NCBI RefSeq assembly: GCF_001006325.2
Contig: NZ_LBIA02000001.1
Coordinates: forward strand, 1,861,501 to 1,925,500
Direction: 5' to 3'
Length of the DNA stretch: 64,000 bases
Source of the DNA: Afipia massiliensis
GTDB taxonomy: Bacteria; Pseudomonadota; Alphaproteobacteria; Rhizobiales; Xanthobacteraceae
Part shown: positions 31,431 to 40,078 of the stretch, piece by piece
Layout of the letters: every line of letters begins with the position of its first letter
Numbering within the stretch: position 1 is the first letter of the stretch
Notes under the pieces: model-generated
Told to the model about the DNA's origin: nothing
The model's database searches: none
Seen by the model: only the letters and a program-made list of their open reading frames with translations
Translations under genes and position numbers: made by a program

Positions 31431-32394
31431 TGCCGAGACTCTCGATGTAATGCCGGACGATGCTTTCGAAGCTGTCATCGCTTGAAATGCCGACGGTGGA
31501 TGCCGTGCGCGAAACAAAGCCCTTGGGCCAGCTATCGACGATGGCTTCCAGCGTCGCGTCGGGCGCGAAGGTGATTTTTCCCAAACCGGATGGGTCCACG
31601 GTTCTCTTCAGCGCGGCAACGATGTCTGCCATGCTCACTGTCAGCGCCGGAAGGTTGATCGCGGTGATGCCGTTGAGTTTCGCGGATGTCACGTTGTGAA
31701 TCGATATCAACCCTGCCACGACGGCGGCAACCGACACGACCGGGATGCGTGTCTCGCTTTTCAGCGGCACGGTGACATCGCGCCCCGCGACGGCATCGCG
31801 GACGATGGCAGCGACGCGATCCGAGACGGATGATGTCGGCGGGCCGGGATGCACGAGGACGATCGGCAGCCGCAACGAGCGGGCTGCGATCTCGCCGCGC
31901 CGGGTGGCGTCCGCGAGTATCAGCTCGGCGATCGACTTGTGCGTGCCATATGAGGTTTGCGGATGCTGGACCAAATCGTCGTCCACGACGTCGGGCAGGG
32001 CGCCGCCAAACACGGCAATCGAGCTCGGGAAAATGAACTTCGGCGGCGCCGTCTGCGAGCCGACCAGGGCGATGAGCTGCGCGAGCGCTGAGACATTCAC
32101 ATGCAGCGCGCGGTCAGGCTCATTTGCGGCCGCGCTGGTGAGCATGGCGGCGAGGTGGAACACACTGTCCGGCTGCCAATCTGCGATGCGTCGCAGGACG
32201 GCGTCATCCGATATGTCGCCCTGGATCTGCTCAACCTTGCTGTCCGAGTGAGTACGAAGATGCGAATCGACCAGCAGCATGCGATCGATCGCGCGCGGGA
32301 TTCCGTGTCTGTCGGTCAGTCGTCCCGCACTCAGCAGTGCGCGCACAAGTTCGGATCCGATAAATCCGCCCGCTCCGGTAATTAAAACTCGCAT
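31423..32394 (-). CDS. NAD-dependent epimerase/dehydratase, DenD-like (D-erythronate dehydrogenase type)
   Basis: An extended SDR of 323 residues. The Rossmann motif is TGAGGFIGSELVRALL, the catalytic pair is YGTHK, and FHLAAMLTSAAANEPDRA and FPSSIAVFGGALP fit the DenD/LtnD-type subgroup that oxidises sugar acids. It starts at ATG 32394, divergent from the binding-protein gene at 32574. The neighbouring FMO, hydratase and ligase make a broader catabolic role equally possible, so the sugar-acid assignment is a family guess. Confidence 0.78.
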   Translation of the reverse strand: MRVLITGAGGFIGSELVRALLSAGRLTDRHGIPRAIDRMLLVDSHLRTHSDSKVEQIQGDISDDAVLRRIADWQPDSVFHLAAMLTSAAANEPDRALHVNVSALAQLIALVGSQTAPPKFIFPSSIAVFGGALPDVVDDDLVQHPQTSYGTHKSIAELILADATRRGEIAARSLRLPIVLVHPGPPTSSVSDRVAAIVRDAVAGRDVTVPLKSETRIPVVSVAAVVAGLISIHNVTSAKLNGITAINLPALTVSMADIVAALKRTVDPSGLGKITFAPDATLEAIVDSWPKGFVSRTASTVGISSDDSFESIVRHYIESLGNA

Positions 32395-32573
32395 GTTATT
32401 CCGTCTGGCGAAACGCGCGCCCGCAAACCGGGCTGGCGGCGCGCAAACTTGTAATTTCAACGGCGTGAGTCAAGGGCGGAGACTGCATGGCCTTGTCGCT
32501 GACGCATCGTTGCGTCATGATGAAATCCAAGCAAGATGCCGCCGGCGCAGGCGCGCCATAACGGGAGACACCT

Positions 32574-33779
32574 TTGAAGAAAATTATCGCAACCCTCATT
32601 TCATCCGCTGTCGTGCTCGGCTCAAGCGCCGCCATGGCGCAGGGCAAGCCGCCGCTGAAGCTCGGCGCGATCCTCGACATGTCGGGTCTTTACGCCGATA
32701 TCACCGGCGTCGGCAGCGAGACCGCGGCCAAGATGGCGGCGGAAGATTTCGGCGGCGAAGTGCTCGGCCGCAAGATCGAGATCATCGCGGCGGATCATTT
32801 GAACAAGGCGGATCTGTCGTCGAGCATTGCCCGCGACATGTTCGACAATCAGGGCGTCGAAGCGATTGTCGACGTTGCGGCATCGGCCACCGCGCTTGCC
32901 GCCAACGAGATCGCCAAGGCGCGCAACAAGATCATCATCTTCAATGGTCCGGGCTCGGTTCGCTTGACGAACGAGGCGTGCGGTCCATATTCCGTCCACT
33001 ACGTCTTCGATACCTTCGGGCAGGCCAACTCCACCGGCCTTGCGGCTGTGAAGGCGGGGCTCGACACCTGGTACTTCCTTCAGGCTGACTATGCATTCGG
33101 ACAGGATCTTGAAAAGGATACGTCCGCCGTCGTGACCAAGATGGGCGGCAAGGTGCTCGGCACCGTCAAGCATCCGCTCAATACGTCGGATTTCTCATCC
33201 TTCCTGCTGCAGGCGCAGGGATCGAAGGCGAAAGTCGTCGGTCTTGCCAACGCCGGCGGCGACACCATCAACGCGATCAAGCAGGCTGCGGAGTTCGGCC
33301 TGATGAAGGGCGGACAGAAGGTCTCGCCGCTGCTGGCCTTCATCACCGACGTCGACAGCATCGGTCTTGAAACCGCGCAGGGACTGGTGCTGGCGGAAGC
33401 GTTCTACTGGGACATGAATGACGAGACGCGTGCGTTCACCAAGCGCTTCATGGACAAGGTCAAGCGCGTGCCCACCTCGGCGCAGGCCGGCGTCTACTCA
33501 TCGGTCACTCACTATCTCAAGGCGGTGAAGGAAGCGGGCACCACCGACTCCGCCGCTGTGATGAAGGTCATGAAGTCGACGCCGATCAACGACATGTTCG
33601 CCAAGGGCGGCAAGATCCGCGAAGACGGCCGCATGATCCACGACATGTATCTGTTCGAGGTGAAGAAGCCGTCGGAATCGAAGGGGCGCTGGGACGACTA
33701 CAAGCTCCTCGCCACCATCCCGGGCGACCAGGCCTTCCAGTCGCTGGACGCATCGCGCTGCCCGCTGATCAAGAAGTAG
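32574..33779 (+). CDS. Periplasmic branched-chain-amino-acid-type binding protein (Peripla_BP_6), orphan
   Basis: A 401-residue solute-binding protein with signal peptide (MKKIIATLISSAVVLGSSAAMA) starting at TTG 32574, preceded by GGGAG. The body follows the LivJ-type fold: LGAILDMSGLYADITGVG, VDVAASATALAANEIAK, WYFLQADYAFGQDLEKD, HPLNTSDFSSFLLQAQGSKA. No permease or ATPase gene lies nearby, so it must either use another transporter or act as a sensor. It is closely related to the protein at 55565. A 13-bp hairpin follows it at 33794. Confidence 0.9.
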   Translation: MKKIIATLISSAVVLGSSAAMAQGKPPLKLGAILDMSGLYADITGVGSETAAKMAAEDFGGEVLGRKIEIIAADHLNKADLSSSIARDMFDNQGVEAIVDVAASATALAANEIAKARNKIIIFNGPGSVRLTNEACGPYSVHYVFDTFGQANSTGLAAVKAGLDTWYFLQADYAFGQDLEKDTSAVVTKMGGKVLGTVKHPLNTSDFSSFLLQAQGSKAKVVGLANAGGDTINAIKQAAEFGLMKGGQKVSPLLAFITDVDSIGLETAQGLVLAEAFYWDMNDETRAFTKRFMDKVKRVPTSAQAGVYSSVTHYLKAVKEAGTTDSAAVMKVMKSTPINDMFAKGGKIREDGRMIHDMYLFEVKKPSESKGRWDDYKLLATIPGDQAFQSLDASRCPLIKK

Positions 33780-33793
33780 CTCCATCATAATTG

Positions 33794-33825
33794 CATCAAG
33801 CGCCGGCTCCGGCCGGCGCTTGATG
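33794..33825. terminator. Strong hairpin after the binding-protein gene
   Basis: CATCAAGCGCCGG and CCGGCGCTTGATG form a perfect 13-bp stem with a six-base loop, 14 bases after the stop. No T-run follows, so it may protect the binding-protein mRNA from 3' decay while partly limiting read-through to the enoyl-CoA hydratase gene. Confidence 0.7.
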
Positions 33826-33848
33826 GCTGCCCAACACAGGAGGTCCCC

Positions 33849-34637
33849 ATGAGTGGCACGGTTTTGCAGAGTCTCGATCGCGGTCTGTTGACGATCACGA
33901 TGAACCGGCCCGAACGGCGCAACGCGATCAACGCGGAAATGTCGGCGGATCTCATCGAGGCGGCGCGGCGGGCGGCGGACGACACCGAGGTCCGCGCCGT
34001 GCTCCTGCGCGGCGCCAACGGCACGTTCTGTGTCGGCGGCGACGTCAAGTCGATGGCCGAGAACAAGTCTGAACTCACTTATGAGACGAAGCGCGCCAAT
34101 CTGCGGCGCGGCATGGAAATCTCGCGACTGCTGCATGAATTGCCGAAGCCGGTCGTGGCGCAGATCGACGGTGCGGCGGCAGGCGCGGGCCTGTCGATCG
34201 CGCTGTCCTGCGATCTGCGTGTCGCCGGTGCATCGGCCAAGATCACGACGGCGTTTGCCAAGGTCGGCTTCTCCGGCGATTACGGCGGCACCTATTTCCT
34301 GACGCAGATGCTCGGCAGCGCCAAGGCACGCGAGCTGTATCTGATGTCACCCGTTCTCACGGCGCAGGAAGCGCTTGCACTCGGGATGGTCACCAAGGTT
34401 GTCCCGGATGCCGATGTGGCGGACGCCGCGACTGAACTCGCCATGTCACTGGCGCAGGGGCCGACCGTGACGCTGGGCTACATCAAGCGCAACATCAACA
34501 ACGCGGAAACCCTGTCGCTCGAAGCCTGCTTCGACGCCGAGTCCGCGCATCACACCCGCTGTTCGGAAACGGCCGATCATCGCGAAGCCGCGAAGGCCTT
34601 CATGGAAAAGCGCGCCGCGGTGTTCAAGGGGCATTAG
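33849..34637 (+). CDS. Enoyl-CoA hydratase/isomerase family protein
   Basis: A 262-residue crotonase-fold enzyme acting on a CoA thioester. CoA-binding and oxyanion-hole blocks are NRPERRNAIN, LRGANGTFCVGGDVKSM and AQIDGAAAGAGLSIALSCDLRVA; the C-terminal trimerisation helix is present. The first catalytic Glu of classical hydratases is replaced (KVGFSGDYGGTYFL), so isomerase, hydrolase or hydratase activity cannot be told apart. GGAGG at 33839 precedes ATG 33849. It begins a run of co-directed CoA-ester genes. Confidence 0.9.
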   Translation: MSGTVLQSLDRGLLTITMNRPERRNAINAEMSADLIEAARRAADDTEVRAVLLRGANGTFCVGGDVKSMAENKSELTYETKRANLRRGMEISRLLHELPKPVVAQIDGAAAGAGLSIALSCDLRVAGASAKITTAFAKVGFSGDYGGTYFLTQMLGSAKARELYLMSPVLTAQEALALGMVTKVVPDADVADAATELAMSLAQGPTVTLGYIKRNINNAETLSLEACFDAESAHHTRCSETADHREAAKAFMEKRAAVFKGH

Positions 34638-34713
34638 GGCACTTCATAAAGTGGGCACCGGTCTCAGACATGCCCACCAAAAACAAGACATCGGACAACG
34701 GGAGCGCTTGCAG

Positions 34714-35463
34714 ATGACCGACGCGATCAGGATGCGGCAAATCTGTCTGGTCGCGCCGCACCTCGAGCCGGTGGTCGGCGACATCGCGGCGATCATGGGG
34801 CTGACGGTCTGTCACCGCGATCCCAATGTGGCGCGCTACGGCCTGGAAAACGCGCTGCTCCCGGTCGACACCATCCTGCTTGAGGTCGTCGCTCCGTTTC
34901 GTGAGGGGACTGCTGCCGGGCGTTTCATCGACAAGACCGGCGGCCGCGGCGGCTACATGGCCATCCTGTCCTGTCCAGATCCGCGCGAACGTCAGGCCAA
35001 TGCTGAAAGCATGAAGGTGCGGATTTCTCACGTCATCGATCGGCCGCCATATCTCGGCGTTCAGCTTCATCCCCGCGATTGCCGCGCCGCTTTCATCGAG
35101 TTCAATCACACCACGGGCAGCGACAACATTCGCGGCGCCTATCCGCCGGCCGGGCCTGACTGGCACAAGTCGATCCGCGACGATGTGACGACGGCGCTGA
35201 CGGAAGTTATCCTGACAAGCCCCGATCCACGCGGGCTCGCGGATCACTGGAGCCGCATCATCGGCATTCCCGCGACCGGCACCGAGATTGTTCTGGTCAA
35301 TTGCCGGATTCAGTTTGTGGAAGGCGACAGCGAGATCATGAGCGGGCTTACTTTTCGTGTCCGCGACCCGGCTGCGGTGCTGCGCGCCGCGCAGGAAAAA
35401 GGCCATGCAGTGACCGGAAATTCGTTCGGCCTCGGCGGCGTCGATTTTCGTATCACCGCCTGA
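34714..35463 (+). CDS. VOC-superfamily (glyoxalase-like) protein
   Basis: A 249-residue protein with a duplicated vicinal-oxygen-chelate beta-alpha-beta-beta-beta pattern: RQICLVAPHLEPVVGDIAAI at the start and EVILTSPDPRGLADHWSRII at about residue 165, each beginning a half. Metal ligands are not certain. Family members include extradiol dioxygenases, epimerases and glyoxalases; here a role in catabolism of the cluster's unknown substrate is likely. ATG 34714 follows GGGAG with suitable spacing. The next gene starts within 12 bases. Confidence 0.75.
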   Translation: MTDAIRMRQICLVAPHLEPVVGDIAAIMGLTVCHRDPNVARYGLENALLPVDTILLEVVAPFREGTAAGRFIDKTGGRGGYMAILSCPDPRERQANAESMKVRISHVIDRPPYLGVQLHPRDCRAAFIEFNHTTGSDNIRGAYPPAGPDWHKSIRDDVTTALTEVILTSPDPRGLADHWSRIIGIPATGTEIVLVNCRIQFVEGDSEIMSGLTFRVRDPAAVLRAAQEKGHAVTGNSFGLGGVDFRITA

Positions 35464-35474
35464 GCCGCGACGAC

Positions 35475-37601
35475 GTGCCCCAACACCCGCTGGACACATT
35501 CTTTTCACCGAAAAGCATCGCAATCATCGGCGCGTCGCGGGACGACAAGAAAATTCCCGGCATGTTGCTGACGTTTCTGCGCAGGAACGGATTTTCTGGA
35601 GATATCTATCCGGTCAATCCCTCCTATGACAGCATCGGCGATCTTCGCTGTTATCCGTCGATCACAGCGATTGGAGCGCCGGTCGATCTCGCCATCGTGA
35701 TCATTCCGGCGCGTGCGGTTCTCGGCGCCCTGCAGGAATGCGCGGCAGCGGGGGCGAAGAACGCGATTGTCATTTCCTCAGGCTTCGCGGAGGAGGGCGG
35801 CGAGAGCGCCGGCATCCAGGCCGAGATCGCGCAGCTTGCGAAGCGCACCGGCATGCGCATCTCGGGGCCGAATGCCGAAGGCTTCTACAACGAACCGCAG
35901 CGCATCGCCGCCACTTTCAGCCCGACGGTCGACGTCAATCCGGAGGCGCCACGGCTGCTGGCGACACCGCGCCGTGTCGGCATCATCGCCCAAAGCGGTG
36001 GCATCGGCTTTGGGATCTACAATCGCGCCAAGGCGATGGGCGTCGCCGTCAGCAACGTCATCAGTACGGGCAACGAGTCCGATCTCGCCGCCGGTGAGTT
36101 TCTCGACTACATGGCGCAGGACGCCAACACCGACGTGATCCTGATGTTCATCGAGGGCATCCGTGATCCCGAGATGTTTGTCTCGGCGGCGCGGCGCGCC
36201 GCGGAGGCCGGCAAGCCGGTGATTGTTACCAAGGTCGGCCGCTCGGGCGCGGGCGAACGTGCGGCGGCCTCTCACACCGCGAGCATGGCAGGCTGGACGG
36301 CGGCATACGATGCCGTGTTCGCCAAATACGGTTTCATTGTTTCCAACGATCTCGATGAGGCGGTTGCGATCGCCGCCGCATTCGCCACCGCGCCGCTGCC
36401 GCGTGGCGACCGTGTTGCCATCGTCACCGTATCGGGCGGCGCGGGCGCGTGGGTGGCGGATACGCTCGCGGCGGAAGGCCTGCAGATTCCGGAGCTTTCG
36501 CAAACGCTGCAAACGCAGGTTCGCGCGCTGATCCCGTCCTACGGCTCGCCGCGTAATCCCGTCGACATCACGGCGCAGGCGGTTCACAGCGGCGGCCTGC
36601 AGAAGGTCATCGAACTGCTCGAGCAATCCGATGACATCGACGCGATTGTCGTTGTGGTGTCGCTGGCGAGTGAAACGCGCATCCCGGTCAAGCGCGACGA
36701 GATCAAGCCGCTGATCGATGCCCAGCGAAAGCCGATCCTGTTCTTCACCTACACCTTGCCGTCGCAGTTCGCGCGCACGGAACTGGCTGGCTCCGGTATC
36801 GTGGCGTTTTCGGGTATCGCCGCGCTCGGCCGGGCCGTCAGCCGCCTTGTGAGCCGGAGCAGGTTTGCTCTTTCGCCCCGCGCGGAGGCTGCTTCCCCGC
36901 GTCTGACGCTTTCCGAAAGCGCCGTGCCCGAACGCCTCTCTGAGCATGAGAGCAAGGCGCTGCTGCGCGACGTCGGGATTGCGGTGCCGCAGGAAAGCCT
37001 CGTGCATGACCAGGCCCAACTCGCGGCCGTGCTTTCCGGTATGGATTTTCCGGTGGTGATGAAAATCCAGTCCCGCGACATTCCGCACAAGAGCGAAGCT
37101 GGCGGCGTGCGGGTCAACATCCGTAATGCCGATGACGCGGCTGCGGCTTTCGGCGATCTGATCGCAAACGCATCCCGGTTCAAGCCGGACGCCGAGATAC
37201 AGGGCGTGCTGGTGGGGCCGATGGCGCAGCCCGGCGTCGAGATGATCGTCGGCACCGTCAACGACGCGACGTTCGGTCCCATCGTGATGGCCGGGCTTGG
37301 CGGCATCGCGACCGAACTGTTCAGGGACGTGGTCTATCGGCCGGCGCCGGTCGATGAGGCGGAAGCCGCCGCGATGATCGGTGAGCTCAAATCAGTGGCG
37401 CTGCTCCACGGATTTCGCGGGGCGGCGAAAGCCGACACGGGCGCGCTCGCAAGGCTGATCGCGCAGATGTCCGAGCTGGCCTTCGCGCTGAAGGATCGTG
37501 TGTCGGAGATCGAGATCAATCCGGTCCGCGTGCACGAGGAAGGTGCCGGCATCACCATCGTCGATGCGTTGATTGCCGGAAAGGCCGCCGCTCCAGGCTG
37601 A
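35475..37601 (+). CDS. ADP-forming acyl-CoA synthetase (acetate-CoA ligase family, fused alpha-beta)
   Basis: A 708-residue fusion of the two chains of NDP-forming acyl-CoA ligases, which interconvert an acyl-CoA plus ADP and phosphate with the free acid, CoA and ATP. The order is CoA-binding Rossmann domain (FFSPKSIAIIGASRDDKKIPG, residues 8-130), succinyl-CoA-ligase-like domains with the phosphohistidine loop AASHTASMAGW (His267), and a C-terminal ATP-grasp domain from about 480 (MKIQSRDIPHKSEAGGV, VGPMAQPGVEMIVG, EINPVRVHEEG). The start is taken as GTG 35475; a longer ORF overlaps the VOC gene and is not real. It probably releases the acid or activates it in this pathway. Confidence 0.88.
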   Translation: MPQHPLDTFFSPKSIAIIGASRDDKKIPGMLLTFLRRNGFSGDIYPVNPSYDSIGDLRCYPSITAIGAPVDLAIVIIPARAVLGALQECAAAGAKNAIVISSGFAEEGGESAGIQAEIAQLAKRTGMRISGPNAEGFYNEPQRIAATFSPTVDVNPEAPRLLATPRRVGIIAQSGGIGFGIYNRAKAMGVAVSNVISTGNESDLAAGEFLDYMAQDANTDVILMFIEGIRDPEMFVSAARRAAEAGKPVIVTKVGRSGAGERAAASHTASMAGWTAAYDAVFAKYGFIVSNDLDEAVAIAAAFATAPLPRGDRVAIVTVSGGAGAWVADTLAAEGLQIPELSQTLQTQVRALIPSYGSPRNPVDITAQAVHSGGLQKVIELLEQSDDIDAIVVVVSLASETRIPVKRDEIKPLIDAQRKPILFFTYTLPSQFARTELAGSGIVAFSGIAALGRAVSRLVSRSRFALSPRAEAASPRLTLSESAVPERLSEHESKALLRDVGIAVPQESLVHDQAQLAAVLSGMDFPVVMKIQSRDIPHKSEAGGVRVNIRNADDAAAAFGDLIANASRFKPDAEIQGVLVGPMAQPGVEMIVGTVNDATFGPIVMAGLGGIATELFRDVVYRPAPVDEAEAAAMIGELKSVALLHGFRGAAKADTGALARLIAQMSELAFALKDRVSEIEINPVRVHEEGAGITIVDALIAGKAAAPG

Positions 37602-37736
37602 TTTCGCCGGACGAACATGGCGGGGCCGTTGCGCATCTGCCATTCGCATGCCGAAGCAGCCGGAAAATCGCTGTCACGGCCGGAAATTGGCCGCTAGATT
37701 GCGCGCGCAACGACAGCCTCGCAAGAAGGACAAGAG

Positions 37737-38543
37737 ATGGCCAAGGATGGATTGACGGTAATTGTAACAGGCTCCGCATCGGGTCTCGGCGCGGCGTCCG
37801 CCGTGTTGCTGGCGAAACAGGGCGCGCGCCTCGTCATCAACTATTCGTCGAGCCAGAAGGAAGCCGAGCAGACCGCGGATGAATGCCGAAGCGCGGGCGC
37901 AGCCGACGTTGTGGTCGTGCAAGGCGACGTGTCGCGCGATGAGGACTGCAGGAAAATCGTGGCCGCCGCGGCGCCATGGGGGCGGCTCGACGGCCTGATC
38001 AACAATGCGGGCACGACCAAGCATGTCGATCATGGCGATCTCGAAGGCCTGTCGGCGGAAGACTTTCAGCGCATCTACGGTGTCAACACCATCGGGCCGT
38101 TTCAGATGGTCCGCGCGGCGCGCGCGCTGCTGGAGGCTGGTGCGAAGCATTCCGGCCGCAGCTCGTCGGTTGTCAATGTCTCGTCGATTGCCGGGATCGC
38201 CGGCATCGGATCGTCCGTCGCCTATGTCGCAAGCAAGGGCGCGCTGAACAGCATCACCCTTTCACTGTCACGCGCGCTCGCGCCGCTGATCCGCGTCAAT
38301 GCAGTTTGTCCCGGCTATATCGATACGCCATGGTTCACCAAGGGCCGGGGTCCCGAGCTGGCGGGAAAGATTCGCCAGATGGTGACGGATCAGTCACCGC
38401 TTCAGATGGCGACAACGGCACACGATGTCGCCGAACTCGTTTGTTTTCTTGCGAGCCCGGCGTCGCGCAGCATCACCGGGGAAATCATGCGGATCGATGC
38501 GGGCGCGCACCTCGGACCAGCCGTTCTACCAAAGCGGACCTGA
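37737..38543 (+). CDS. SDR-family oxidoreductase
   Basis: A 268-residue classical short-chain dehydrogenase. Cofactor loop TGSASGLGAASAVLLAKQG, the NNAG motif in GLINNAGTTK, catalytic Ser in VNVSSIAGIAG and the Tyr-x-x-x-Lys in YVASKGALN are all present, followed by CPGYIDTPW. It reduces a ketone or oxidises an alcohol with NAD(P); substrate unknown. It ends the co-directed catabolic run; a stress-membrane gene is convergent to it. Confidence 0.9.
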   Translation: MAKDGLTVIVTGSASGLGAASAVLLAKQGARLVINYSSSQKEAEQTADECRSAGAADVVVVQGDVSRDEDCRKIVAAAAPWGRLDGLINNAGTTKHVDHGDLEGLSAEDFQRIYGVNTIGPFQMVRAARALLEAGAKHSGRSSSVVNVSSIAGIAGIGSSVAYVASKGALNSITLSLSRALAPLIRVNAVCPGYIDTPWFTKGRGPELAGKIRQMVTDQSPLQMATTAHDVAELVCFLASPASRSITGEIMRIDAGAHLGPAVLPKRT

Positions 38544-38580
38544 TCCGGCGTCCTGAGCGCAGGACGAATAATCCTGCCGC

Positions 38581-38853
38581 TCAGACCTTGTTGCCGGGGT
38601 CGGACACGACCCCGCGTGCAACCAGTCTGTTCCAGATAAACAGCACGATCAGCGCGCCGATGGTGGCGGTGATAAACCCGGCGCCCTGGCTCGGGCTGTA
38701 GAAGCCGATAGCCTGACCGATGAAGGTTGCCAGGAACGCGCCGGCGATGCCGAGCACCATCGTCAGGATGAAGCCTGTCGGATTGTTCGGACCGGGTGAC
38801 AAAAGCCGTGCAATAAAACCTGCGACCAGTCCGACGAAAAGAACATAAAGCAT
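38581..38853 (-). CDS. GlsB/YeaQ/YmgE family stress-response membrane protein
   Basis: A 90-residue inner-membrane protein with three hydrophobic helices (MLYVLFVGLVAGFIARLL, TGFILTMVLGIAGAFLATFI, ITATIGALIVLFIWNRLV) and the GxxGxxxG-rich loops of the transglycosylase-associated family. These small proteins are induced by general stress in several bacteria; the activity is unknown. Confidence 0.88.
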   Translation of the reverse strand: MLYVLFVGLVAGFIARLLSPGPNNPTGFILTMVLGIAGAFLATFIGQAIGFYSPSQGAGFITATIGALIVLFIWNRLVARGVVSDPGNKV

Positions 38854-38939
38854 TGCTGGGATCCTTCGTGCTTGAATTCAAAGAGACGCTGGCCGGTCAG
38901 CGTGGAGCGAAACATCACTCCACGCTGTCGTGACGCCAA

Positions 38940-39560
38940 TCAAATCCAGCGCGAGGCTTCGCGCTCGGTCGGCAGTCGGCCATCGGGCGTCAGCTGATTG
39001 ATGACGTCGGGCAGCTGTCTCGCGAGACCCGCAAGCAGTTCATCGCGCGACAGCCCGGTTTGCGATGTCAGCGTGCTGATCTGGTCCGCACCGAGCGCGG
39101 AGGCGAGATCGTTGGGCGAGATCTGCTTGTTCGGGCCGGGGCTGACCCACGAATTCGCGGTCTCGGTCTGGCCCTTTTCCTGAAATTGCTTCAGCAGATC
39201 ATTCAGCCCGCCGCTGAGAACGCTGCCTGCTGCGCCGCCTGCCAGCAATCCGCCGAGAGCGCCGCCGAGCGGGCCTTTCATCAGGTCGCCAAGACCACCA
39301 CTAAGCCCGCCACCAAGGCCGCCGGTGCTGGCGGTTGTCGTTCCGGGCAACGGTGTCGGCGTGGATGGCGAAGGCGCGTTGCCCGCCGGGCTCGCCCCGG
39401 ATTGGCTCCCGCCAATGTGTTTGACTGCCTTGTAGGCAAGAAGGGCAAGGATCGCCATGGTCATTGGCGACATCCTGCCGCTGCTTTCGCCCGGTGCGCT
39501 TGGCTCGCTTGGTCCGCGAGGTCCGTTCTGCATGCCGTTGAGAATGTCGAGCAAACCCAT
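38940..39560 (-). CDS. YidB-like DUF937 protein
   Basis: A 206-residue protein of the YidB/DUF937 group. The N-terminus MGLLDILNGMQNGPRG is followed by a hydrophobic stretch (TMAILALLAYKAVKHIG), a long Gly-rich linker (TGGLGGGLSGGLGDLMKG) and the conserved C-terminal part: LNDLLKQFQEKGQTETANSW, ISPNDLASALGADQI, LSRDELLAGLARQLPDVIN. Function unknown. It is transcribed away from the tRNA gene. Confidence 0.85.
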   Translation of the reverse strand: MGLLDILNGMQNGPRGPSEPSAPGESSGRMSPMTMAILALLAYKAVKHIGGSQSGASPAGNAPSPSTPTPLPGTTTASTGGLGGGLSGGLGDLMKGPLGGALGGLLAGGAAGSVLSGGLNDLLKQFQEKGQTETANSWVSPGPNKQISPNDLASALGADQISTLTSQTGLSRDELLAGLARQLPDVINQLTPDGRLPTEREASRWI

Positions 39561-39709
39561 CGTTATCTCCTATGGAACGCCCACCCTGCGTGAAGACTAG
39601 TGTTTCGGCATGACGGTTACAAGGCAGGGTGGCGGTGGCGCGCGCTCTCTGGTATGGAATTGCGAAAGTTTTAAGCGCTCTTGCGGCTATCTCCGCGAGG
39701 GATGCGACC

Positions 39710-39786
39710 GGTCCCGTAGCTCAGCCGGATAGAGCGGCGGTTTCCTAAACCGCAGGTCGGAAGTTCGAGTCTTCCCGGGATCGCCA
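39710..39786 (+). tRNA. tRNA-Arg (anticodon CCT)
   Basis: A full cloverleaf with encoded CCA: acceptor GGTCCCG pairs with CGGGATC (one G-T wobble), D arm GCTC AGCCGGATA GAGC, anticodon stem GCGGT/ACCGC with seven-base loop TTCCTAA whose centre is CCT (reads AGG), and T arm GGAAG TTCGAGT CTTCC. Its 3' half is nearly repeated at 55291-55332. Confidence 0.96.
39745..39786. repeat. tRNA 3' end as candidate attL
   Basis: 42 bases from the anticodon loop to CCA. They match 55291-55332 at 37 of 42 positions by direct comparison, including an exact 21-base core running from CGGAAG to CCCGG. Confidence 0.65.
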
Positions 39787-39809
39787 ACGCTTTCATTGCG
39801 CTTAAGGCA

Positions 39810-39841
39810 ATAAAATCAGCCACTCATAAAATCAGCCACTC
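39810..39841. repeat. 16-base tandem duplication just downstream of the tRNA
   Basis: ATAAAATCAGCCACTC occurs twice in direct succession, in an AT-richer stretch following the tRNA. Such small duplications are common at insertion junctions. Around it (39787-40078) I see no gene. Confidence 0.9.
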
Positions 39842-40078
39842 ATGGCGTCCGGTATTGGCGCGAAGCGGTCACTCGCGAGCATCCGCTTCTGCTCCTAACG
39901 GTGATCCGAACGCCGATCGGCAGGCTGTTGTCACATCTGTCGCGAACGCGATGGGAGTAAACGCCGTACTGTTGAATTTCACGCAGGGGCGAGGCCTGCG
40001 CGTATGCAAATTCACGCAAGATAGTGGTGGATCAATGGCTCCGGAATGGGTAGACGGGCGCTCTTCCTGGGAGCAACG

